This document shows, piece by piece, positions 33,719 through 42,868 of a stretch of 64,000 nt of DNA. The DNA lies in NCBI RefSeq assembly GCF_025165815.1, contig NZ_JAFFZE010000009.1, positions 310,001 through 374,000 of the forward strand, given 5' to 3'. Position 1 is the first letter of the stretch. Each line of letters opens with the position of its first letter. This DNA is from Actinophytocola gossypii. Its GTDB lineage: Bacteria; Actinomycetota; Actinomycetes; Mycobacteriales; Pseudonocardiaceae. The translations under genes were made by a program, and so were the position numbers. The notes beneath the pieces were generated by a model. It ran no database searches. It was given only the letters and a program-made list of their open reading frames with translations, and was not told the origin of the DNA.

Positions 33719-34087
33719 CTACGTGCTCTGGGTGATCTCCACCTTGTTCGGGTAGAACGCCACGTGCCCGGCGATCTCGGCCACCGGCTGGAACGGCGTG
33801 GGGTAGGTCCACACGACGTCGGCCAGCTCCTGGTCGGGGAGCGTGATGCTGTAGTACGACGCGTCGCCCTTGTACGGGCAGTGGGTGCTGGTGTCGGTCG
33901 GCTTCAGCACCGACTGGTCGACGTCGGCCAGTGGGATGTAGGGGACCGGCGGGTAGTTCGCCTCGTTCAGGTTCAGTGCGGCGGTCGTGTCGGCCACGAC
34001 GCGGTCGCCGACCCGGACGGTGACCCTGCCCGGGTTGGGCGCGACCGTGATCGGGTGGTCGGCGCCGGGGATCTTCTGCTCGGGCAT
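33719..34087 (-). CDS. DUF427 domain protein
   Basis: The 122-residue product is a complete DUF427 domain with the family signature STHCPYKGDASYYSI (about residues 67-81), preceded by VRVGDRVVADTTAALNLNEA and followed by VAFYPNKVEIT. Family structures are small beta-barrels of unknown activity. GAGAGGC precedes the ATG. The 132-bp gap on its 3' side, up to the methyltransferase stop, holds no supportable gene, only a short relic-like frame ending DDAIAAQLGISRAGP on the complement strand. Confidence 0.9.
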   Translation of the reverse strand: MPEQKIPGADHPITVAPNPGRVTVRVGDRVVADTTAALNLNEANYPPVPYIPLADVDQSVLKPTDTSTHCPYKGDASYYSITLPDQELADVVWTYPTPFQPVAEIAGHVAFYPNKVEITQST

Positions 34088-34197
34088 CGCGGGTCGCCTC
34101 TCGCTCGGGGGCACTACCGGAGTGCAAGCCGACGGCGGCGCCGGATGTTCCCGCCCGCCTATACTTCGGTTGTCCGGCTTGGGGGCGGAGGGGGCCG

Positions 34198-35109
34198 ATG
34201 CCACGTCGTGGTCCGTGGGTCATGGTCGCCTCGGTGTTCGCCGGGCTCGCGCTGCCGCTCGCGATGCCGGCCGGGGCGGAACGCGTGGCCGGGCGGGAGG
34301 TCGAGCTGCCGGTGATCGGTCCCGCCGAGGGCGACGCGCTGCACGTCATGTCGTTCAACCTGCGCTTCGCCGCCGACGACGAGCCCAACTCGTGGGCGAG
34401 CCGCCGGCCGGTGATGGCCGAGCTGCTCCGCCGCGAGCTGCCGACCGTGCTCGGCACCCAGGAAGGGCTCTACCACCAGCTCACCGACCTCGGACGCGAC
34501 CTGCCCGGCCACTACGCCTGGATCGGCGAGGGCCGTGCGGGCGGCAGCCACGGCGAGTTCATGGCGGTCTTCTACGACACCCGCCGGCTGGAGCCGCTGG
34601 AGTACGACCACTACTGGCTCTCCGACACCCCGTCGCGGGTCGGCTCGACGTCCTGGGGAAACCGCCTTCCCCGGATGGTCACCTGGGTCCGGTTCGCCGA
34701 CCGCCGCACCGGGCGCGAGCTCGTCGTGGTCAACACCCACCTGGACGCCGAGTCCGAGTACGCCCGCCGGCGGGCCGTCGCGCTGATCCGCGAGCGGATC
34801 GCCACGTTCGCGCCGGACCTGCCGGTCGTGCTCACCGGCGACTTCAACACCCCGGCCGGTGACTCGCCAAGCTACGACATCCTCACCGAGCGGATGACCG
34901 ACACGTGGATCGCCGCGGCCGAGCGTCGGGGGTCCGCCCAGGCGACCTGGCACGGCTACCGCCCACCGCGCCGCGACGGCGAGCGCATCGACTGGATCCT
35001 CACCCGGGGCGCGGTCACCGTGCACGTCGCCGCCGTCAACACCTTCCACCGCGCCGGGCAGTACCCGTCCGACCACCTTCCGGTGCAGGCGTTGATCTCC
35101 CTCGGCTGA
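34198..35109 (+). CDS. Secreted endonuclease/exonuclease/phosphatase (EEP) family protein
   Basis: The 303-residue product has a signal peptide (about residues 1-27, MVASVFAGLALPLAMPAGA) and an EEP fold: VMSFNLRFAADDEPNSW, GTQEGLYHQL (metal-binding Glu), VNTHLDAESEYAR (His), LTGDFNTPAGDSPSY (Asp, Asn) and YPSDHLPVQALI (catalytic Asp-His). Secreted relatives act as nucleases, phosphodiesterases or sphingomyelinase-like enzymes; the GxxxxNxWxxR layout is common in actinobacterial EEP hydrolases. It is monocistronic by spacing. A second secreted EEP gene occurs near 51.8 kb but is not closely similar. Confidence 0.88.
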   Translation: MPRRGPWVMVASVFAGLALPLAMPAGAERVAGREVELPVIGPAEGDALHVMSFNLRFAADDEPNSWASRRPVMAELLRRELPTVLGTQEGLYHQLTDLGRDLPGHYAWIGEGRAGGSHGEFMAVFYDTRRLEPLEYDHYWLSDTPSRVGSTSWGNRLPRMVTWVRFADRRTGRELVVVNTHLDAESEYARRRAVALIRERIATFAPDLPVVLTGDFNTPAGDSPSYDILTERMTDTWIAAAERRGSAQATWHGYRPPRRDGERIDWILTRGAVTVHVAAVNTFHRAGQYPSDHLPVQALISLG

Positions 35110-35239
35110 CCGGCCGTTGCTCCGTCCGGCGGCTTCCGTTGCGCCCTCCGCGGCAATCCCGCGCCGGCGCCGTTTCGCGCACCGCCGGCCGGGCACGTCT
35201 GCCTCGCTCGACCACGTACGCCCGAGGAAGGAGCACGTG

Positions 35240-35821
35240 ATGTCGACAGGAGCAACCATCGTCCTGATCGTCGTGGTGGTCGCCGTGGTGCTTGCGGCGG
35301 GATGGTTCGTCGCGGAGCGGATGCGCAGCAGGAACCTGCGGTCGCGGTTCGGGCCGGAGTACGACCGCCGGGTCGCGGAGACCGACGATCGCCGGGCCGC
35401 CGAGCGTGAGCTCGCCGAACGGCGCAAGCGGCACGCGGCACTCGACCTGCGCCCGCTGTCCGAGGCTTCGCGTACGCGGTACGCCGAACAGTGGACGATG
35501 GTGCAGGAGCGGTTCGTCGACCAGCCGCGCGAGGCGGTGGTCGAGGCGGACGCGCTGGTGGTCGCGGTGTTGCGCGAGCGCGGCTACCCGACCGACGGCT
35601 TCGACCAGCAGGCCGCCGACCTGTCGGTGGAGCACGCCGCCGCGGTGGAGCACTACCGAGGCGGGCACGACATCCGGCTGCGGCTGGAGCGGTCCGAGGT
35701 GTCCACCGAGGAGCTGCGCAGGGCGCTGGTGCACTACCGGGAGGTCTTCGGTTCCGTCGCCGGCCTCGGCGCCGGTCCCCAGGCGGACACCGCGCGGAGG
35801 TACGACGATGCGGCCCGATGA
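35240..35821 (+). CDS. Membrane-anchored hypothetical protein, paralogue of the next gene
   Basis: The 193-residue product follows AGGAAGGAG and has an N-terminal membrane helix (ATIVLIVVVVAVVLAAGWFV), a charged coiled-coil-like segment (EYDRRVAETDDRRAAERELAERR) and a helical domain (residues about 75-175). The core ...RYAEQWTMVQERFVDQPREAVVEADALV... corresponds to RFRARWRELQADFVDDPGRAVQGADELV in the next gene, so the two are related. No enzymatic motif is seen. The 3' end overlaps the next gene by 14 bp. Function unknown; a structural or stress-related envelope role is only a guess. Confidence 0.78.
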   Translation: MSTGATIVLIVVVVAVVLAAGWFVAERMRSRNLRSRFGPEYDRRVAETDDRRAAERELAERRKRHAALDLRPLSEASRTRYAEQWTMVQERFVDQPREAVVEADALVVAVLRERGYPTDGFDQQAADLSVEHAAAVEHYRGGHDIRLRLERSEVSTEELRRALVHYREVFGSVAGLGAGPQADTARRYDDAAR

Positions 35822-36257
35822 GACCCGGCAGGCGCCCCACCCCTCGGTCGGCGTGCCACCGCCCGACCCGGCACGCCCGCTACCGGAATCGACGACCGAC
35901 CCGATGCCCGTGGTGGGCGCGGAGCCCGAGATCGTCGTGGAACCGGAACCGGTGCCGGAGGTCGGGCCGGAACCCGCGCCCGGCGACGCGGGCGCGGCGC
36001 TGTTCGGCGCCGGGGACGTGGAGCGGTTCCGTGCCCGCTGGCGCGAGCTGCAGGCCGACTTCGTGGACGACCCCGGCCGCGCCGTCCAGGGCGCCGACGA
36101 GCTGGTCGGCGAGGTGATGCGGGCGCTGTCGGAGATCGTCTCCGAGCACAAGCGTGCGCTCGAGACCGGGTGGCGCGGCGGCGCGGGCGAGACCGAGGAC
36201 CTGCGGGTCGCCCTGCGTCGCTACCGCTCGTTCTTCGACCAGCTGCTCACCAGCTGA
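35808..36257 (+). CDS. Hypothetical protein with Pro/Glu-rich N-terminus, paralogue of the preceding gene
   Basis: The 149-residue product starts at an ATG with GGAGG seven bases upstream, inside the end of the preceding gene. Residues 1-62 are Pro/Glu/Val-rich and probably disordered (EPEIVVEPEPVPEVGPEPAP); residues 70-149 repeat the helical domain of its neighbour (W-x-LQxxFVDxPxxAVxxADxLV). It lacks the membrane anchor. The pair may form a heteromeric complex, one anchored and one soluble; this is inference. Its stop lies 3 bp from the convergent STAS gene stop. Confidence 0.76.
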   Translation: MRPDETRQAPHPSVGVPPPDPARPLPESTTDPMPVVGAEPEIVVEPEPVPEVGPEPAPGDAGAALFGAGDVERFRARWRELQADFVDDPGRAVQGADELVGEVMRALSEIVSEHKRALETGWRGGAGETEDLRVALRRYRSFFDQLLTS

Positions 36258-36260
36258 ACG

Positions 36261-36644
36261 TCAGTGCACCTGGGCCGCGAGCTCGCGGACCGCGTCGGAG
36301 AGGGACACGAAGGTCGGGATCGCGGCCGCGACGCCGCTCATCCGCAGCATCCGCAGGGCCACCCGGTCGTGGGCGACGAGTCCGAGCCGCCGGCCGCGCT
36401 CGTTGGCTTGCTCGGCGGCCTGCACGAGGATGCCCAGGCCGGCCGCGGACATGAAGGTCACCCTGGTCAGGTCCACCACGGTCAACGGCTGCTGGTCCGC
36501 GCGCAGCGCCCTGGCGAGCTCCGGGGCGGTGCGCAGATCGACCTCGCCGGCCACGGTGACGACCTCGAGGTCCGCCCGGTACGGGACCCGCCGCACCCGC
36601 AGCGGGGAGTAGTCCGCGACCAGTTCGTCGGGACGTTCGAACAT
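36261..36644 (-). CDS. STAS-domain anti-sigma factor antagonist
   Basis: The 127-residue protein is a single STAS domain with VVTVAGEVDLRTAPELARAL and the phosphorylation-site motif TFMSAAGLGILV, where Ser66 is the residue that partner anti-sigma kinases phosphorylate. Unphosphorylated antagonists release a SigB/SigF-type sigma factor. No anti-sigma kinase or sigma gene is adjacent, so the partner is encoded elsewhere. It is divergent from the histidine kinase gene, with 64 bp between starts. Confidence 0.9.
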   Translation of the reverse strand: MFERPDELVADYSPLRVRRVPYRADLEVVTVAGEVDLRTAPELARALRADQQPLTVVDLTRVTFMSAAGLGILVQAAEQANERGRRLGLVAHDRVALRMLRMSGVAAAIPTFVSLSDAVRELAAQVH

Positions 36645-36708
36645 GTCAGCCCACCTCGGCTCGTTCCCCGACCACGCTACCGGACCGGCGCTGGCTACCG
36701 TGTGCACC

Positions 36709-37974
36709 ATGGTTGCCGGCGACGAGTGGGCTCGGTGGCGGCGGGACCCACCGACCGCCGAGCAGCAGCGACGGGACGTGTGGGTCGGTCTGGCCGTGGT
36801 CGCCGGCGCGCTCGCCATGACGACGCTGGTCAGCAACATGGGCGCGGTCATCTTCGCGGCCCCGCCGCCGCTGACCGAGCAGCTGCTCTGGGCGGCCGCG
36901 GTGAGCGCGCCGCTGGTGGTCCGCCGGCGGTACCCGCTGGCCGTGGTGGTCGCCGTCGGGGTGCTGTTCATCGCCGCGCAGGCCAGGCAGACCGGGGACA
37001 ACCTGGCGCCTTCGATCGCCCTGTTCTTCGCCATCTACAGCTGCGGCGCCTGGGAGCGGAACCGAACGGCGGCGCGCTGGGGACGACTCGCCGTGATCGG
37101 AGCCATGTTCGTCTGGCTCGGATGGAACTTGGTGGCCACGGAGCCGTCCGAACCGCTGCCGGGGGCGGCCGGGCCGCTCGATCCCGCGGTCGCCGCCGTG
37201 ATCTACGGCGTCGGGTTCAACCTGCTGTTCTTCCTGTCCGCGTACTTCTTCGGCAACGTGGCGTGGACGTCGGCCCGGCGGCAGGCCCAGCTGGAACGGC
37301 AGGCGGCCGAGCTGCGGGAGTCCCAGGAGGCGAACACCCAGGGCGCCATCGTGGCCGAGCGGGTGCGGATCGCGCGGGACCTGCACGATGTCGTCGCGCA
37401 CCACGTGTCGGTGATGGGGGTGCAGGCCGGTGCCGCCCGCCGGGTGCTCGAGTCCGACCGGGAGCTGGCCAGCGCCGCGCTGCGCACCGTCGAGGACACG
37501 GCCAGGACCGCGATCGGTGAGCTGCACGGCCTGCTCGGCGTGCTGCGCTCGGAGTCCGAGGGGGAGACCCCGCCCGCCGGGCTCGACCAGGTGTCCGACC
37601 TGGTCACCTCCGCGCGGTCGGCCGGGCTGGAGGTCGAGCACGGGGTGTACGGGGAGCCGAGGCCGGTGCCGGACGGGGTCGCGGTGTCGGCGTACCGGGT
37701 GGTGCAGGAGGCGCTGACCAACGTGGTCAAGCACGCCCGTGCGCGGCGGGTCGACGTGCGGGTGCGCTATCTGGACAGCGCGCTCGAGGTCGAGGTCACC
37801 GACGACGGACATGGCGGCCGTGGCGGACGCGGCGGCAACGGGAGCGGGTTCGGGCTGCTCGGGATGCGCGAGCGGATCGCGGTGCACGGGGGTGAGCTGG
37901 AGGCCGGGCCGCGTTCGCGCGCGGGCTACCGGGTCAGGGCGAGCTTTCCGGCCGCCAGGGAGGGGACGTCGTGA
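36709..37974 (+). CDS. Two-component sensor histidine kinase (NarL-type, HisKA_3)
   Basis: The 421-residue product has about five transmembrane helices in residues 25-185 with almost no extracellular loops, a short coiled coil, a HisKA_3 dimerisation domain with phospho-acceptor His226 (RIARDLHDVVAHHVSVMGVQ) and an HATPase domain (QEALTNVVKHARA, DDGHGGRGG, GFGLLGMRERI). Kinases of this compact kind often sense membrane stress or antibiotics. It overlaps the response regulator by four bases and is followed by an ABC exporter, a common detoxification arrangement. The ATG at 36709 was preferred over an upstream ATG at 36643 that adds non-conserved residues. Confidence 0.9.
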   Translation: MVAGDEWARWRRDPPTAEQQRRDVWVGLAVVAGALAMTTLVSNMGAVIFAAPPPLTEQLLWAAAVSAPLVVRRRYPLAVVVAVGVLFIAAQARQTGDNLAPSIALFFAIYSCGAWERNRTAARWGRLAVIGAMFVWLGWNLVATEPSEPLPGAAGPLDPAVAAVIYGVGFNLLFFLSAYFFGNVAWTSARRQAQLERQAAELRESQEANTQGAIVAERVRIARDLHDVVAHHVSVMGVQAGAARRVLESDRELASAALRTVEDTARTAIGELHGLLGVLRSESEGETPPAGLDQVSDLVTSARSAGLEVEHGVYGEPRPVPDGVAVSAYRVVQEALTNVVKHARARRVDVRVRYLDSALEVEVTDDGHGGRGGRGGNGSGFGLLGMRERIAVHGGELEAGPRSRAGYRVRASFPAAREGTS

Positions 37975-38633
37975 CCTTGCGGGTCGTGCTCGCGGACGAC
38001 CAGGACCTGGTGCGGGCCGGGTTCCGGGTCATCCTCGGGTCGGAGGAGGGCATCGAGGTCGTCGGCGAGGCCGGGGACGGGCTGGCGGCGGTCGAGCTGG
38101 TCGGGCGGCTGCTGCCGGACGTGGTGCTGATGGACGTGCAGATGCCGGGCGTGGACGGGCTGGAGGCCACCCGCCGGATCCGCGCCGAACACGACGAGGT
38201 GAAGGTCGTCATCCTCACCACGTTCGACCGCGACGACTACCTGTTCGAGGCACTGCGCGCGGGCGCGAGCGGGTTCCTGCTGAAGAACGCCTCGCCGGAG
38301 GACCTCGTCGACTCGGTACACGTCGTCGCGCGCGGCGACGCGCTGCTCTCGCCGGAGGTCACCCGCCGGGTGATCGCCCGGTTCTCCCAGCCGGCCGCGC
38401 CGGAGCGGGTCACCGTGCACCGCCCGCCGGAGCTGACCGACCGGGAGTTCGAGGTGCTGGTGCTGCTGGCCCGCGGGGCGAGCAACGCCGAGATCGCCCA
38501 GGAGCTGTATCTCGGCGAGACGACGGTGAAGACGCACGTCTCGCGCGTGCTGACCAAGCTCGACCTGCGGGACCGCACGCACGCCGTGGTCTACGCCTAC
38601 GAGCACGGCGTGGTCGCGCCGGGTGGCGGGTAG
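37971..38633 (+). CDS. Response regulator, NarL/LuxR family
   Basis: The 220-residue product has a receiver domain (acidic pair DD9-10, phospho-acceptor Asp55 in VVLMDVQMPG, Lys in FLLKNASPEDL) and a C-terminal LuxR helix-turn-helix (LTDREFEVLVLLARGASNAEIAQELYLGETTVKTHVSRVLTKL). Its GTG overlaps the kinase stop, so it is the cognate partner. The most likely target is the ABC exporter 74 bp downstream and the operon itself. Confidence 0.94.
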   Translation: MTLRVVLADDQDLVRAGFRVILGSEEGIEVVGEAGDGLAAVELVGRLLPDVVLMDVQMPGVDGLEATRRIRAEHDEVKVVILTTFDRDDYLFEALRAGASGFLLKNASPEDLVDSVHVVARGDALLSPEVTRRVIARFSQPAAPERVTVHRPPELTDREFEVLVLLARGASNAEIAQELYLGETTVKTHVSRVLTKLDLRDRTHAVVYAYEHGVVAPGGG

Positions 38634-38693
38634 GCCGCGCGGAGGACCCCGAAGTCGATCGCACGCCGGACGCGGGTGGACCCCTCGGCTGCC

Positions 38694-38699
38694 TAGCCT
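38694..38699 (+). promoter_or_regulatory. Candidate -10 box for a leaderless ABC exporter transcript
   Basis: TAGCCT lies eight bases before the ATG at 38708, and no Shine-Dalgarno sequence is visible. This would allow the exporter genes to be transcribed separately from the two-component genes, for example by the response regulator. Confidence 0.4.
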
Positions 38700-38707
38700 C
38701 TGCTGGC

Positions 38708-39589
38708 ATGTTGACGGTGAAGACGATCAGCCGGAGCTTCGGGGACCGGCGAGTGCTCGACGACGTGTCGTTCGACGTCCGGCCGGGCCGGATGACCGGG
38801 TTCCTCGGCGCGAACGGGTCGGGCAAGACCACGACGATGCGCATCATCCTGGGGGTGCTCGCCCCGAACGGCGGCGCGGTGACCTGGAACGGGGCCCCGG
38901 TGACCCAGGACGTGCGGCAGCGGTTCGGCTACATGCCGGAGGAACGCGGGCTGTACCCGAAGATGAAGGTGGCCGAGCAGGTCAGCTGGCTCGGCCAGCT
39001 GCACGGGCTGAGCGCGGCGACCGCGAAGGCCAACACGGACCGGCTGCTGGAGCAGCTGGAGCTGACCGCACGGGCGGGCGACAAACTGGAGGCGCTGTCC
39101 CTGGGCAACCAGCAGCGCGTGCAGATCGCCGCCGCGCTGGTGCACGACCCGGACGTGCTGATCCTCGACGAGCCGTTCTCCGGGCTCGACCCGCTGGCCG
39201 TCGACACCGTGCTCGGCGTGCTGCGGGAGCGGGCCGCGGACGGGGTGCCGGTGCTGTTCTCCAGCCACCAGCTCGCGGTGGTCGAGAAGCTCTGCGACGA
39301 CCTGGTGATCATCTCCGGCGGCGCGATCGCGGCCGCCGGGGCGAGGGAGGAGCTGCGCGCGAAGTACGGCACGTCCCGGTTCGAGCTGGTCACCGACACA
39401 GACACCGGGTGGCTGCGGGACCAGCCGGGCATCCGGATCGTCGACCTGGACGGCCCGCGTGCGCTGTTCGACCTGGACGTTCCCGGCGCCGACCAGCAGG
39501 TGCTGACCGCGGCGCTCGGCCGGGGCCCGGTCCGCGCGTTCACCCCGGTCGTGCCCTCCCTCGACGAGATCTTCAAGGAGGTCATCTGA
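38708..39589 (+). CDS. ABC exporter ATP-binding protein (NatA/YhaQ type)
   Basis: The 293-residue ATPase has Walker A GANGSGKTTT (about residues 36-45), a degenerate signature LSLGNQQRVQIAAAL instead of LSGGQ, Walker B VLILDEPFSGLDP and the switch His (FSSHQL). The extra C-terminal domain of about 90 residues (RFELVTDTDTGW ... VPSLDEIFKEVI) is typical of the NatA/YhaQ and antibiotic-export subfamily. The permease starts within its stop codon (TGATG), so the two form one exporter. Confidence 0.92.
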   Translation: MLTVKTISRSFGDRRVLDDVSFDVRPGRMTGFLGANGSGKTTTMRIILGVLAPNGGAVTWNGAPVTQDVRQRFGYMPEERGLYPKMKVAEQVSWLGQLHGLSAATAKANTDRLLEQLELTARAGDKLEALSLGNQQRVQIAAALVHDPDVLILDEPFSGLDPLAVDTVLGVLRERAADGVPVLFSSHQLAVVEKLCDDLVIISGGAIAAAGAREELRAKYGTSRFELVTDTDTGWLRDQPGIRIVDLDGPRALFDLDVPGADQQVLTAALGRGPVRAFTPVVPSLDEIFKEVI

Positions 39590-40671
39590 TGGCGACTTCG
39601 TTCGCGTCGGCGACCCGACTGGTCGCCACCCGTGAGATCAAGACCTTCCTGCAGTCGAAGGGGTTCTGGATCGGTCTCGGCGTGCTGGTGGCCGGCCTGT
39701 TCGCCTCGGCGATCCTGCCGTCGGTGTTCGGCGGCGACCGGGAGAGCGTGGCCGTGGTCGGACCCGCGGCGGAGCGCGTGCTGAGCGGCGCGGACCTCGA
39801 CGTCCGCGAGGTGTCGGACGCCGCGACCGCCGAGCGGCTGGTCCGCGACGAGGAGGTGGACGCGGCGGTCGTGCCGGATCCCAGTGGCGACTCGGCGACC
39901 GGGGTGCGGGTGGTGGCGTTGGACGACGCCCCGACCGACGTGCTGGCCCAGCTGAGCACCGCACCGCCGGTGTCGCTGCTGGACGCATCCGACGTGAGCC
40001 AGGGTCTGCAGCAGCTCGTGATCATGGTGTTCGCCCTGGTGTTCCTCATCTTCGGGATGAGCGGATCGGCGATCGCGCAGAGCACGGTGACCGAGAAGCA
40101 GACCCGGATCGTGGAGATCCTGGTCGCGACGGTGCCGGTGCGCGCGCTGCTGGCCGGCAAGATCGTCGGACACGCACTGCTCACGCTCGGGCAGGTGGTG
40201 GTGCTCGCGGTGGCCGCGCCGGTGGCGCTGGCTCTGGGCGGGCAGTCGGAGCTGCTGACGGTGATGGCACCCGCGCTGGGGTGGTTCGTGCCGTTCCTGT
40301 GCGTCGGTTTCGTGCTGCTGGCCGCGATGTGGGCGGTGGCGGGCTCGCTGGTCAGCCGGCAGGAGGATCTCGGCTCGACCATGGGCCTGGTGATGATGCT
40401 GGTGATGGGCCCGTACTTCGCGGTGATGTTCTTCTCGGACAACCCGGCTGTGCTGACCGTGCTGTCCTACGTGCCGTTCTCCTCGGCGATCGCGATGCCG
40501 GTGCGGCTGTTCGCCGGCGAGGCGGCGGCGTGGGAGGCGGTGCTGTCGCTCGGGGTGCTGGCCGCGACCGTGGTGCTGACCGTGCTGCTGGCGAGCCGGG
40601 TGTACGCGGGTTCGCTGCTGCAGACCGGTGGGAAGGTCGCGCTGTCGAAGGCGTGGGCGGCCAGCAGTTAG
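39589..40671 (+). CDS. ABC exporter permease (NatB/YhaP-like, ABC2 family)
   Basis: The 360-residue protein has one N-terminal transmembrane helix (FWIGLGVLVAGLFASAILPSV), an extracytoplasmic domain of about 120 residues, then five or six helices including the ABC2 signature region VTEKQTRIVEILVATVPVRALLAGKIVG (amphipathic coupling helix). This is the layout of NatB/YhaP exporters for sodium, peptides or antibiotics. Together with the upstream ATPase, kinase and regulator it forms a four-gene sense-and-export module. A strong terminator follows. Confidence 0.9.
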   Translation: MATSFASATRLVATREIKTFLQSKGFWIGLGVLVAGLFASAILPSVFGGDRESVAVVGPAAERVLSGADLDVREVSDAATAERLVRDEEVDAAVVPDPSGDSATGVRVVALDDAPTDVLAQLSTAPPVSLLDASDVSQGLQQLVIMVFALVFLIFGMSGSAIAQSTVTEKQTRIVEILVATVPVRALLAGKIVGHALLTLGQVVVLAVAAPVALALGGQSELLTVMAPALGWFVPFLCVGFVLLAAMWAVAGSLVSRQEDLGSTMGLVMMLVMGPYFAVMFFSDNPAVLTVLSYVPFSSAIAMPVRLFAGEAAAWEAVLSLGVLAATVVLTVLLASRVYAGSLLQTGGKVALSKAWAASS

Positions 40672-40685
40672 TTCGCCGGCAAAAG

Positions 40686-40721
40686 AAAAAGGCCAGTCCC
40701 GGTGGTGGGACTGGCCTTTTT
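40686..40721. terminator. Perfect bidirectional rho-independent terminator
   Basis: A 15-bp perfect inverted repeat, AAAAAGGCCAGTCCC / GGGACTGGCCTTTTT, encloses a six-base loop (40701-40706). The A and T runs give a U-tract on either strand, so it ends both the ABC exporter operon and the convergent whiB-like gene, whose stop codon begins at the last T of the repeat. Confidence 0.93.
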
Positions 40722-40972
40722 CACGCGGCGCGGGTGCGGCGCGCGAGGGTCCTGCGGTCGGATTCGGTCATGCCGCCGAAGATTCCGTGGCTGAGCCCGT
40801 TGTCCAGTGCGTACTCGAGGCACTGGGTGCGGACCGGGCAGCGGGCGCACACGGCCTTGGCCTGTGCCGTCTGCCGCGCGCCCGGGCCGACCTCGGAGAT
40901 CGGGAAGAACAGTTCCGGATCGTCGTCCCGGCAGGCGGCGTCCTGCCGCCAGTCGTCGAAGTAGTCCATCAT
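40721..40972 (-). CDS. WhiB-family iron-sulfur transcriptional regulator (WhiB1/WblE-like)
   Basis: The 83-residue product has the four Fe-S cluster cysteines C14, C42, C45 and C51 (AACRDDDPELFFP, VCARCPVRTQC), the Wbl turn GIFGGMTESDRR and a basic C-terminal tail (LARRTRAA). Length and motif spacing fit the WhiB1/WblE group, whose members bind the housekeeping sigma factor and respond to nitric oxide or oxygen. I chose the ATG at 40972, with GGGAGG upstream, over the next codon ATG. The 147-bp region upstream is long enough for the usual wbl leader and promoter. Confidence 0.93.
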   Translation of the reverse strand: MMDYFDDWRQDAACRDDDPELFFPISEVGPGARQTAQAKAVCARCPVRTQCLEYALDNGLSHGIFGGMTESDRRTLARRTRAA

Positions 40973-41119
40973 GGTGCCGCCTCCCATCACGGCGTGTGCT
41001 CGCGCAGGAGTGCACCTGGCGAGAATGTGTCGGAGGTTACGCAGAAAAGAGATGACCGCCCGCGCCTTTCGGCGCCGGTACGACCATCGTAATTCGTGCA
41101 ACGCGTTTCCGCACGGAAG

Positions 41120-41488
41120 TTATTCCGTGCCCGAGGGGTTGTCGATCACGTACCGCCAGTGACCGTCGGCGCCCCTGCGTACGACGTCGGTCGCGGTACC
41201 GCTCAGTTCGAGCGGGGTTCCGTCCGGCGCGGTGCCCCGCATGCTCCAGTCCACGATGAGCAGCGCGATGTCGCCGGCGGTGTAGGCGTGCCGGACCCGC
41301 GCCCGCATGGACTCGGCCATCGAGGCGAAGTGCGCGTTGGCGGCCACCCGCTCCTGACCGGCCACCGGGTGGCCGGGCCGGGGCACGAGCACGGCGTCCG
41401 GCTCGTACGCCCGGTCCAGTGCGGTGGCGTCGCCGGAGTCGATCGCGGCGAGGAAGTCGGTGAAGGGGTCGTCATGAGAACTCGTCAT
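41120..41488 (-). CDS. SnoaL/ketosteroid-isomerase-like protein (YybH type)
   Basis: The 122-residue product has an NTF2-like fold pattern: an N-terminal helix (DPFTDFLAAIDSGDATALDRAYEPDAVLV), GHPVAGQERVAAN, and a beta-sheet end (IALLIVDWSMRGTAPDG ... HWRYVIDNPSG). Proteins of this kind are cyclases, isomerases or have no known activity. A GTG at 41497 is an alternative start. It lies 31 bp downstream of the next SnoaL-like gene and may be the last gene of the peptide-transport ATPase operon. Confidence 0.8.
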   Translation of the reverse strand: MTSSHDDPFTDFLAAIDSGDATALDRAYEPDAVLVPRPGHPVAGQERVAANAHFASMAESMRARVRHAYTAGDIALLIVDWSMRGTAPDGTPLELSGTATDVVRRGADGHWRYVIDNPSGTE

Positions 41489-41519
41489 GACTTCCACAGA
41501 TTATCAGGGCGGATCGTGC

Positions 41520-41872
41520 TCAGATGTCGGAGGATGCCGCGTTCCAGTACTCCACGAACCTGCCGTCCGAGACCCGCAGGATGTCGTTTCCGGAGAAGTT
41601 CGCCACACCCTCGGCGGTACGGCCCTGCCCGGTCCACCGGCCCGCGACCAGGTCGCCGTCGACCAGCGGCCCCGCCTCGATGGTGAACGTGAGCCCGTCC
41701 AGCATCCGGTGCGTCTCGTCGATGACGGCCTGGAGTTCGGCCGGCCCCCGGATGTCCCGGTCGGGCCAGTGGCCGACGAAGTCCTCGGTCACCAGTTCGG
41801 CCGCGACCGGGCGCCCCGACCACAGCTCGTCGATCCAGCGTCGGTAGAGATCATGTGCTGCTGTCACCGGCG

Positions 41873-41876
<4 letters not shown>
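41520..41876 (-). CDS. SnoaL-like polyketide cyclase family protein
   Basis: The 118-residue product carries SnoaL family motifs: a start helix (HDLYRRWIDELWSGRPVAAELVTEDFVGHWPDRDIRGPAEL), then THRMLDGLTFTIEAGPLVDGDLVAGRWTGQGRT. It probably has the NTF2-like barrel; a role in polyketide cyclisation is not implied by the context. Its GTG overlaps the TGA of the oligopeptide ATPase gene (GTGA), so it is translated with the ABC importer genes. Confidence 0.82.
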
Positions 41877-42851
<975 letters not shown>

Positions 42852-42868
<17 letters not shown>

